Positions 7,557 through 14,288 of a DNA stretch of 23,558 nucleotides are shown here, one piece after another. A model generated the notes under the pieces. The model worked only from the letters and a program-made list of their open reading frames with translations, made no database searches and had not been told where the DNA came from. This DNA is from Proteobacteria bacterium ST_bin11 (GTDB lineage: Bacteria; Pseudomonadota; Gammaproteobacteria; Methylococcales; Methylomonadaceae), in assembly GCA_002083615.1 (NCBI GenBank), contig MSXO01000077.1, positions 1 to 23,558 of the forward strand, in the 5' to 3' direction. The number at the start of each line of letters is the position of its first letter. Positions within the stretch are counted from its first letter, which is position 1. The position numbers and the translations under genes are program-made.

Positions 7557-8083
7557 ATTTGCGCGAGGTGCAGGATTAATATGAGGAGAAGCAACGCCTT
7601 AGCCAGCGGCTTGGGGACTCTGGCGAGAGGCTAATAGCCACTTCCCGATGCATTTGATTTCTTTAAGTTGGGTTAGTACGAGCGGAAATTGCGCGGATTG
7701 ACCGAGGGTATCGAAGAAGGGAGAGGGGGTATTCAGGAAAAGTATTGATTTCATTTCGTTACTTCATAGACACGCCAGTTTGGCAGTGCCAGCTAACAAT
7801 GGATCGTAGCGGGAAGCAAGCCTTCGCAAACGCCTCTGATCGCAGCAAGCTTTATGTCCTTTTGTGCGTGTTTAGCAAGCTGGCTGAACTCCAGTCAGCA
7901 AATAGGAAATAGCGGTGATTTGTTTCGTCGCACCGGACGGATATGATTAGTCTTTAACTGTCGTCGCTCCCGCACAGGCGGGAGCTTAGTTGCTAATATG
8001 CGTTCGTTACGCGATTTCGGACTCCCGCTTTCGCGAGATTGACGGCCTTGGGAATTTAGGGGTCGGGCTGATAGCCCTGGTAG
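7557..8083. other. Gene-free intergenic stretch
   Basis: About 530 bases between the tetR promoter and the aqpZ stop codon. Only very short frames occur (for example a 17-codon frame starting near 7580) and none has domain-like content. The only structure I can support is the pair of REP-like hairpins at 7966-8037. Confidence 0.5.
7966..8037. repeat. REP-like double hairpin downstream of aqpZ
   Basis: First element: GCTCCCGC-ACAG-GCGGGAGC (7966-7985), a perfect 8-bp stem with a four-base loop. Second: CTCCCGCTTTCGCGAG (8022-8037), an imperfect stem with the same CTCCCGC start. GC-rich CTCCCGC hairpins in pairs between genes are typical of dispersed REP-type palindromes. Neither is followed by a T-run on either strand, though they could stabilise the 3' end of the leftward aqpZ transcript region. 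Being a dispersed repeat is an inference; no second copy is visible in the window. Confidence 0.45.
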
Positions 8084-8773
8084 TTACTCGTCTGGGCTAC
8101 CGATAAAGCGATAGACCAACGCGCCCAAAACTGCGCCGATAATCGGCGCGACCCAGAACAGCCAGAGTTGCGCCAAAGCCCAATCTCCGACATAAACCGC
8201 CACGCCCAAGCTACGAGCTGGGTTGACTGAGGTATTGGTGACCGGAATGCTGATCAAGTGAATCAGAGTCAGGCCCAAACCAATTGCGATAGGTGCCAAG
8301 CCTGCAGGGGCGCGGGCATCGGTGGAGCCGAGGATGATCAGCAAAAACATCATAGTCATCACAACTTCAGTAACCAACGCGGACAGCAAGGAATAGCCGC
8401 CAGGCGAGTGCTCGCCATAGCCGTTAGAGGCAAAGCCAGCGGCGACATCGAAGCCGGCTTTGCCGCTGGCGATTAAATACAGGACCCCGCCGGCGACGAT
8501 GGCACCGATGACTTGCGAAACGATGTAAGGCAATAATTGATTGGCTGGAAAGCGCCCCCCCATCCATAAGCCCACCGATACCGCCGGATTGAGATGGCAG
8601 CCGGAGATATGGCCGATGGCATAGGCCATGGTCAATACGGTCACCCCGAATGCCAGCGAGACGCCGAGCAAGCCAATACCAACATTGGGAAACGCTGCGG
8701 CCAGGACCGCGCTTCCACATCCACCAAGAACTAACCAAAATGTCCCAAAGGACTCGGCAACATATTTTTTCAT
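8084..8773 (-). CDS. aqpZ: Aquaporin Z, water channel
   Basis: A 229-residue inner-membrane water channel, close in length to E. coli AqpZ (231). Both pore signatures are present: NPAVSVG (N62) and NPARSLG (N184). The selectivity-filter residues match the water-specific pattern: F42, H172, T181 and R187, with the stretch LTLIHLISIPVTNTSVNPAR essentially as in E. coli. I chose the ATG at 8773 because it is preceded by AGGAG and gives the canonical MKKYVAESFGTF start; a longer frame back to 8884 adds 37 residues without homology. It is divergent from draT, with a CRP/FNR-type palindrome at the far end of its leader. A role in osmotic water flux is established for the family; any link with nitrogenase control is speculation. 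Confidence 0.95.
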   Translation of the reverse strand: MKKYVAESFGTFWLVLGGCGSAVLAAAFPNVGIGLLGVSLAFGVTVLTMAYAIGHISGCHLNPAVSVGLWMGGRFPANQLLPYIVSQVIGAIVAGGVLYLIASGKAGFDVAAGFASNGYGEHSPGGYSLLSALVTEVVMTMMFLLIILGSTDARAPAGLAPIAIGLGLTLIHLISIPVTNTSVNPARSLGVAVYVGDWALAQLWLFWVAPIIGAVLGALVYRFIGSPDE

Positions 8774-8869
8774 ATGACTCTCCTGAGCGTTGTTATAGAT
8801 TTGCCTGTCATCGATCACTTGTTTTTGTTTAATAATCAATCGGCTAGCGCACTGTATTCTGTGTCTTTG

Positions 8870-8885
8870 TGTGATGTCAATCACA
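8870..8885. promoter_or_regulatory. CRP/FNR-type palindrome between aqpZ and draT
   Basis: TGTGATGTCAATCACA matches the TGTGA-N6-TCACA consensus for CRP exactly, and the inner TGAT-N4-ATCA also fits the FNR/DNR family. It overlaps a possible aqpZ -35 box (TTGACA on the minus strand, 8880-8875, with TACAGT at 8856-8851, spacing 18). Its centre is about 105 bases before the aqpZ ATG and about 200 before the draT ATG. A perfect match by chance is unlikely but possible; which gene it controls, and whether it activates or represses, cannot be read from sequence. Confidence 0.55.
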
Positions 8886-9079
8886 AAAAACGGCTAGATT
8901 CTTGCTTGGTACTTGCTATTTTTGGCTAGAGACTCTGTTGCGTGGAAGAGGCTTGTTTTTGTGACGTCAAGAATTGCCGCAGAATTACTTCGGGCAAGTC
9001 TGCTCTGTATGGCTAATTTCCCTATTCGATGTGAGAATTGGCGTTTACATAATTGCCCGACATTCTTACCGGTTAATCC

Positions 9080-9886
9080 ATGTCCGATATTTCTCAGCAC
9101 GGCCACAGCACCAACTTGATCGGCATGGCGACGGCGTGTATGGCCAGTCATTTGTTTAACGAATACCCCAAGCCCTTACACATCGCCGGTACCCGTGAGT
9201 CGGCGCCCGGTTTGTTCGAGCAGTTGGCCGGACAAACCACATTAGCCGAGTGTGGACGGATATTTCAAGACTACATGTGTGTGGTGTTTGGCTTTGAAGC
9301 CGAGCAACGTTTGCGCGACGATGCCGAGGGGCGGCGCAGGTATCGCAACAGCTATCTGCGATTGATCCAGGATTGGGGGCTGGATTCCAACAATGCGCAA
9401 GGTGCAGTATTAAAAGGTTGGGTGGAAAGCCGTTTTGGTTTATTTCCCAACTACCATAAACACCCGATCAGCACCTTGATGAGCAAGGACTGGATCGTGT
9501 ACATAGAAGAAAAGATGAACAGCCGGTATCACAACAATTGCATCTATATGCAGCTGGATTTGCTGTACGAGTTTTGCCAATGGGTGATTGAGTGCTTTCA
9601 GGTGCCGGCTGCAACCCATAAAACCCTGTATCGTGGCGTCAATGCTCTGGACGATTGGGTCGTTACCGAGCAAGACAAGCTGCACAAAATCGTCCGCTTC
9701 AACAGTATTGTGTCGTTTACCGACCGCCCTGGTATCGCCAGCGAATTTGGCGGATATATATTGGAAGTGGAGGTGCCGATGGTGAAACTGGTGTTTTTTA
9801 GCGACCTGCTGCCGCGCCATGCATTGCGCGGCGAAGCGGAATATTTGGTAATCGGTGGCGATTATCGGGTGACGGTGCAGCGATGA
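9080..9886 (+). CDS. draT: NAD(+)-dinitrogen-reductase ADP-D-ribosyltransferase
   Basis: A 268-residue cytoplasmic enzyme that transfers ADP-ribose from NAD to an arginine of nitrogenase Fe protein (NifH), switching nitrogenase off in response to ammonium or energy loss. The start HSTNLIGMATACMASHLFNE, then YPKPLHIAGTRES, is the conserved DraT N-terminus. The R-S-E triad of arginine-specific ADP-ribosyltransferases is visible: R185 in TLYRGVN, S212 in SIVSFTD, and the ExE motif E252-A-E254 in LRGEAEYLVIGG. Length is normal. The ATG lacks a strong ribosome binding site. It overlaps draG by four bases (ATGA), so the two opposing activities are co-translated. No nif gene lies in the window. Confidence 0.95.
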   Translation: MSDISQHGHSTNLIGMATACMASHLFNEYPKPLHIAGTRESAPGLFEQLAGQTTLAECGRIFQDYMCVVFGFEAEQRLRDDAEGRRRYRNSYLRLIQDWGLDSNNAQGAVLKGWVESRFGLFPNYHKHPISTLMSKDWIVYIEEKMNSRYHNNCIYMQLDLLYEFCQWVIECFQVPAATHKTLYRGVNALDDWVVTEQDKLHKIVRFNSIVSFTDRPGIASEFGGYILEVEVPMVKLVFFSDLLPRHALRGEAEYLVIGGDYRVTVQR

Positions 9887-10758
9887 ACGAGCGTTTAATG
9901 AATCGGGCCTTGGGCGCTTATCTGGGCTTTGCTTGCGGCGATGCATTGGGCGCGACGGTGGAGTTCATGTCGCCCAAGCAAATCCAAAAACGTTACGGCG
10001 TGCATACGGAAATGATAGGCGGCGGCTGGCTGGGCTTGGAGCCTGGACAGGTGACAGACGATACACAAATGTCACTGGCCTTGGGTCAAGCCATCATCGA
10101 TCATCAAGGCTGGAATTTGCGGGCCGTGGCTGACAATTTCCTGGCTTGGCTGGACAGCGGTCCGCCGGATGTCGGCAATACTTGTCGGCGTGGCATCCTG
10201 CGTTATCGAGATGAAGGTTTATTGAGCGGGTTACCGCGCGCAGACGAAGCCGGCAACGGTGCCTGTATGCGCAATCTGCCGGTGGTGTTGGCAACATTGA
10301 GCAGTCCCGATAAATTCGAGACGTGGAGTTTGGAGCAAAGTCATATCACCCATCATAACCTGTTGTCCGACGCCGCGACATTGGCTTTAGGGCGAATGAC
10401 CAATCTGTTAATTCATGGACAAGGCTTGGACGCCTGTCTGCTGGAAGCGGAAAGTTTAATTGGTCGATACAGGGAGTTTGTTTACCGCCCTTATCCGGGC
10501 AAAGCCACGGGTTATATCGTCGATACGGTGCAGACGGTATTGCATCATTTTTTCAACACTGACAGCTTTGAGTCTTGCCTGATCGCCACCGTCAATCAGG
10601 GCGGCGATGCCGATACCACGGGGGCGTTGGCAGGGATGCTGGCTGGGGCGAAATATGGATTGGAACGGATTCCGGAGCGGTGGTTGGCTAGACTAAACGC
10701 CTTGATTACGGAGGAAATACGGTCACAGGCAAAAAAGCTTACCCTTATCAAGGAGTAA
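9883..10758 (+). CDS. draG: ADP-ribosyl-[dinitrogen reductase] hydrolase
   Basis: A 291-residue ADP-ribosylhydrolase that removes ADP-ribose from the Fe protein arginine and so reactivates nitrogenase. It belongs to the DraG/ARH fold with a dinuclear metal centre. Both metal-binding signatures are intact: E27 in GATVEFM, D59-D60-T61 in VTDDTQMSLALG, and D242-A-D244-T245 in GGDADTTGALAG; H157-H158 lie in THHN. The length agrees with known DraG (about 294). It is coupled to draT by a four-base overlap, as in other diazotrophs, where PII proteins and AmtB set its activity by membrane sequestration (established for Rhodospirillum and Azospirillum, not shown here). Confidence 0.96.
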   Translation: MNERLMNRALGAYLGFACGDALGATVEFMSPKQIQKRYGVHTEMIGGGWLGLEPGQVTDDTQMSLALGQAIIDHQGWNLRAVADNFLAWLDSGPPDVGNTCRRGILRYRDEGLLSGLPRADEAGNGACMRNLPVVLATLSSPDKFETWSLEQSHITHHNLLSDAATLALGRMTNLLIHGQGLDACLLEAESLIGRYREFVYRPYPGKATGYIVDTVQTVLHHFFNTDSFESCLIATVNQGGDADTTGALAGMLAGAKYGLERIPERWLARLNALITEEIRSQAKKLTLIKE

Positions 10759-10774
10759 ATGACAGTTTGATAAG
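10744..10774. repeat. Inverted repeat at the draG 3' end
   Basis: CTTATCAA (10744-10751) pairs perfectly with TTGATAAG (10767-10774) across a 15-base loop that contains the draG stop codon. No T-run follows, so it is not a canonical intrinsic terminator. It may be an mRNA 3' stabilising stem or chance. Confidence 0.3.
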
Positions 10775-10849
10775 CAAGGCTAGTGTTTAAATTGGGTGTG
10801 CGTTAGGATGCTGCCAGCAACCTCGCAAAATACTTCCGCCCAAATCAAT

Positions 10850-12036
10850 ATGAAATTGCCCGCGATAGCGATTTTCTTAGAAGCGCTCATTTTTTTTCCG
10901 TTATCAGTATCAGCAAGTGCCTTTTACTCCATAACCGAGTTACCTAGTTACCCTGGGGGGACTAGTCCCCTTGACATCAACATAAGTGGGCAGGTTGCCG
11001 TCGGGGTGTATCGAGGCGGTTTTGGTGTGGATGACTATCTTACCGGTCCGGGTGGTTCTCTTCCCGTTACTTATTATTCTCCGGTTTTGGGCAGTTCAAG
11101 CGGAGGTATAGCTGGCATTAATGATAAAGGCCAAGCGGTCGGGTGGCGAATGGACTTAGATAATACCGGGTTTCATCAATATGCCTTTTACACTCAGCCT
11201 AACAGTACGTCGTTTACTTATATAAATACTGTGGGTAAAGACGCTCGCGCTACTGATATCAATAACAGTGGCCGAGTCGTTGGATCATCAGGAGAATACA
11301 TGAGGGAGCGGGCGTTTATCTCGGCACCTGATTTGATAACTGCAATTGACTTAGGTACTCTTGGCGGTGTGAGTAGCTACGCAAATGGTATTAATGACAT
11401 GGGAAACGTGGTGGGAGAGTCCAAGCTTAGTTCTGGGCAAACCCACGCTTCGTTACCGGCGCGAATGGTTCAAATATGATGGACTTGGGCACGCTTGGAG
11501 GAAGCGAGAGTAGCGCTAAAGCTTTAAATGCAAGTGGTCAAGTCGTTGGTTTATCTGACGTCGCTGATGGTTCTTCTCATGCCTTCTTGTATCAAGCTGG
11601 CAATTTTGGAATGACTGACCTAGGTACTTTAGGCGGAAAAGACAGTGGTGCAAACGATATCAATGCAAGCGGACAAATTGTTGGATGGTCAAATTTAGCC
11701 AATAGCTTTAATCGACGGGCATTTATTGCCGAATTAAATGGTGGCCCGATGACCGACCTGAATTCCTTGGTAGATACAGATCAGCTTGGTTATGGTGATA
11801 GTTTTTATTTTGCTGAAGCCTTCGGGATAAATGATATGGGCCAAATTCTAGTTAAAGACTCTTGGGATGGAGTTGCTTTGCTTAGTCCAGTTTCGAAAGT
11901 TCCTATTCTGGAATCTAGTTGGTTGTTTCTTAGTACCTTGTTTTGCTTCTGTGGCTACCAACCGAGGAAATTCCCCCTGTTTTTCTGCATAAGAGGCATT
12001 CTCCAAAGTTCAACGGATGGCTGGCTGGTTAACTAG
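10850..12036 (+). pseudogene. HAF-repeat exported protein broken by a one-base frameshift
   Basis: Two frames (to 11479 and from 11476) together encode one HAF-family extracellular repeat protein. A signal peptide (MKLPAIAIFLEALIFF...SASA) starts at the ATG 10850; a GTG at 10796 would give an unlikely longer lead. Repeats of the form 'DLGTLGG..S.A..IN.sGqvVG.S' occur three times, plus three weaker 'IN..G..VG' copies. The first frame stops just after GQTHA; restoring one T in the TT at 11449-11450 gives HAFVTGANGSNMMDLGTLGG and continues in the second frame without loss. The end (VPILESSWLFLSTLFCFCGY) is a degraded VPxP-type sorting tail with an abnormal extension, suggesting real decay rather than only a sequencing error. 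Confidence 0.8.
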
Positions 12037-12047
12037 TTTGGGGGGGG

Positions 12048-12683
12048 CTACAATGCTAGGTCTACTGAAAAGCCAACCCCAGCAGTCAATCCCATCGCCA
12101 ACGCGGCCCAAAAACTCACCCGCATACCGGCGATCAGCATAGACGCGCCGCCGGCACGAGCGGAGGCGGCGCCCAGCGATACCCGCAATAGCAATGAGCC
12201 ACCCGCGACGGCCCAAATCAATAACCCTGCTGGTGTCCACAATACAATTAATAAATGCAATGTTGCCCCGACTGAAAAACTGCCAGCCTATGAACATGCT
12301 GCCAATTCCGGGCGTGCGGCTGAGGTGTCGGTGATGCCAAGTTCGTCTCGGCTGTGCGCGCCTAAGGCATCGTGGGACATCAGTTGGCGGGCAACCTCGG
12401 CGGCCAGCGCTTCGTTCAGGCCGCGTCCGACATAAATAGCCGTCATTTCCTCATGTTCGTGTTTCGGATAGCCGGCGAGTTCCAGGCGTTCGCGCTCCAG
12501 ATCAGCTTGCTCTGTGTCGGCTTGCGAACAGACGGATAGATATTCGCCGGCGGCCATGGATATCGCGCCGGCTTCTGCGACGCCCAAAATCAGGCTGGCG
12601 GTGGAAACGATGCCGTCGTTCGCACCCAATACCGCCGCACGCAGCCAGCCAATTCGGTGATTTTTATGTCTTTCGATGTGCAT
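12048..12683 (-). pseudogene. VIT-family (CCC1-like) Fe/Mn transporter with an amber stop and internal deletion
   Basis: A leftward frame starting MHIERHKNHRIGWLRAAVLG is a classic VIT/nodulin-like transporter N-terminus, with GANDGIVSTASLILGV, SMAAGEYLSV and SQADTEQADLERERLELA following. It stops at TAG (12290-12288) after RPELAACS, but the very same frame continues as AGSFSVGATLHLLIVLW and RVSLGAASARAGGASM to a stop at 12048, exactly the C-terminal half of the family. So a single nonsense codon splits it. Between LGVAEA and GAISMAAGEY about 18-20 residues usual in the family (second membrane helix) are missing in frame. Two lesions argue for a decaying gene. The start is the ATG at 12683, after GAGAAG. 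Confidence 0.8.
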
Positions 12684-12854
12684 CAGGCTTCTCGCTAACA
12701 AAGTAAGTCGGGTTATTGCAGGATAGTAACTTGATTTACCTGCTCTGAACGAGGGGTCTTGTCGATTCCAGATTGGCCGGTTTGGTGCGTTACTTCCTGA
12801 TTTGTTGCAATCGGCCTAGAATAGCCGGCTAATCCCTATTGTCATTGGTCGCCG

Positions 12855-13787
12855 ATGAAAGATCAGTCCTTTACCTTCGAACAAATTCATATCGAAGTCG
12901 CCCGCAACGCGTCCGACGATTTCAACCTGTTTCATGACAAGCATAAGTGGTTGCAGGTCACCCATAATCCATTCAAGGGCCCAATCGTACTGGGCTTTCA
13001 ATTGAATACGTTGATCGAATATCAGATGCGCTTGTATCGGGAAGCCCATCATGAAGACCAAATTATCGCCGACAATCAGCTGCGGTTTAGCAACTATCAG
13101 ATCATTTTCGTCAATGCCTTGCGGCCACGACAGGAAATGAAGCTGGATATTAAAAGGACCCTGATCGCGACAATCCCCGAACTGACGTTGACCAATCGCA
13201 TCGCGATTAAGTCGCAAGGTAAAACGATTTTGCTGGGGTATAAAAAAGAAACTAAAAAACCTTTATTTTTAGCGGATACCGACCTAAGCAGCTTGCCAGA
13301 TTTGAACGCTTTGTCGGATAAATCTATGGTGCCCGGCACCGAGTTTTTTCTGAAACGTAAGTGGATGAATAACGGTAATGTGAAGAATTTTTTGTCGGGT
13401 TCGTTTGCGGAGCAGTCGGATTATTTCGACGAGTTATTGCAGGTGGCGCAATATCCGGAAGTGTTTCCTTGCAGCTTGACTTCCGGGGCCTTGCTGGAGA
13501 AAGCGCAATTGGAAAATCACGATTTCAAACGCAATCCGATGGTGTATACCTCGCACGATATTTCGGTGGATCGCGTACATCTGGCTACGCTGAAAAACAA
13601 CGACAAGCTGCATATTCTGGTCCGGCAACTGCCGGAGTCGCCGGACAAAACTCTCAATCACACCAGTATAATGTTGCGGACCTACGAATGTTTTGGGGTG
13701 TTGGACAATAAGGCCGTTTTGTTCAGAATCAAACTGAATTTGGTGCCTTTGGAAGAAATTATTAAAAATTTGAGTGGAAAAACATAG
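12855..13787 (+). CDS. Conserved-looking protein with MaoC/hotdog-like N-terminal half
   Basis: A 310-residue soluble protein without signal peptide or membrane helices. Residues 15-50 (ARNASDDFNLFHDKHKW, then NPFKGPIVLGFQLN) resemble the MaoC-type hotdog hydratase signature, where 'SGDxNPxH' supplies Asp/His and is followed by 'FGGPIVHGM'; here D22, N24 and H27 are in register. The second half (about 150-305) may be a second hotdog-like domain, giving the double-hotdog layout, but I see no catalytic motif there. It lies upstream of acpP with about 60 bases to the acpP promoter. An acyl-ACP or acyl-CoA ligand is a reasonable guess from fold and neighbour. No specific function can be assigned. 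Confidence 0.85.
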   Translation: MKDQSFTFEQIHIEVARNASDDFNLFHDKHKWLQVTHNPFKGPIVLGFQLNTLIEYQMRLYREAHHEDQIIADNQLRFSNYQIIFVNALRPRQEMKLDIKRTLIATIPELTLTNRIAIKSQGKTILLGYKKETKKPLFLADTDLSSLPDLNALSDKSMVPGTEFFLKRKWMNNGNVKNFLSGSFAEQSDYFDELLQVAQYPEVFPCSLTSGALLEKAQLENHDFKRNPMVYTSHDISVDRVHLATLKNNDKLHILVRQLPESPDKTLNHTSIMLRTYECFGVLDNKAVLFRIKLNLVPLEEIIKNLSGKT

Positions 13788-13822
13788 CCGCAGAGCCCGA
13801 ATCGCCTAGTCGCGGGCGAATG

Positions 13823-13852
13823 TTGTGAATTTTTTGGAACATAAAGTATAAT
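13823..13852 (+). promoter_or_regulatory. Predicted acpP promoter
   Basis: A perfect -10 box TATAAT (13847-13852) with TTGTGA (13823-13828) 18 bases upstream. Transcription would start near 13859, leaving a leader of about 105 bases before the acpP ATG. A strong separate promoter fits the very high demand for acyl carrier protein and separates acpP from the hotdog gene. Confidence 0.6.
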
Positions 13853-13964
13853 CCGCGTTGTCGTTAGGCAAGGCCAGTGACGAGATTGCAAATTCAATTA
13901 ATACAACACTAAAGATAAGGTAAGTGCTCGCAGTCAGGCATTTGCATTGTTCGAGGAAAAAAAT

Positions 13965-14198
13965 ATGAGTAATATCGAAGAACGAGTAAAAAAGATTGTC
14001 GCAGAACAATTAGGCGTAAAAGAAGAAATCGCGAACGATGCGTCTTTTGTTGACGATCTTGGTGCTGATTCTTTAGACACAGTTGAACTCGTCATGGCTC
14101 TGGAAGAAGAATTCGAATGCGAAATTCCAGACGAAGAAGCTGAAAAAATCACCACAGTCCAATTGGCTATCGATTATATCAACGCCAATCTGCAGTAA
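13965..14198 (+). CDS. acpP: Acyl carrier protein
   Basis: A 77-residue acidic helical protein that carries growing acyl chains on 4'-phosphopantetheine during fatty acid synthesis. The modification site is S36 in DLGADSLDTVELVMALEE; the rest (SNIEERVKKIVAEQLGV at the start, EIPDEEAEKITTV after helix II) is canonical. I chose the ATG at 13965; an upstream in-frame ATG (13947) adds six residues foreign to the family. GAGGAAA gives a ribosome binding site. It is followed after 90 bases by fabF, with a stable hairpin between. Confidence 0.98.
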   Translation: MSNIEERVKKIVAEQLGVKEEIANDASFVDDLGADSLDTVELVMALEEEFECEIPDEEAEKITTVQLAIDYINANLQ

Positions 14199-14211
14199 GT
14201 TGTTTCCAATA

Positions 14212-14238
14212 GTTAGTGGGTGGTCTCCATCCACTAGC
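14212..14238 (+). terminator. acpP-fabF intergenic hairpin, likely partial terminator or processing stem
   Basis: TAGTGGGTGG-TCT-CCATCCACTA (14214-14236) forms a 10-bp stem with one G-U pair and a three-base loop, extendable by two more pairs at 14212-14238. No uninterrupted T-run follows directly (a T-rich segment comes about 30 bases later), so full termination is unlikely. Its place, just after acpP, suggests that it protects the acpP message and reduces read-through into fabF, giving more ACP than synthase. Confidence 0.5.
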
Positions 14239-14288
14239 CGGTTTATCCCCCTTCTCTGGTTGTCTTCTTTTTTTACCGGTAGTTTACT

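Noticed and set aside
8774..8884. Longer aqpZ start adding 37 residues
   Set aside because: The extension has no aquaporin similarity and overlaps the predicted promoter, while the ATG at 8773 has AGGAG and the canonical MKKYVAESFG start.
8886..9079. Search for a NifA/sigma-54 promoter ahead of draT
   Set aside because: Several GG...GC pairs occur, but with 13 or 14 bases between them rather than ten, and no convincing TGT-N10-ACA was seen.
11440..11480. Programmed frameshifting in the HAF gene
   Set aside because: No slippery heptamer or downstream pseudoknot is evident, and the C-terminal sorting signal is also damaged, so mutation is simpler.
12288..12290. Amber codon in the VIT gene read as pyrrolysine or by suppression
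   Set aside because: VIT proteins have no known use of recoded TAG, no pyl genes are in view, and an internal deletion accompanies it.
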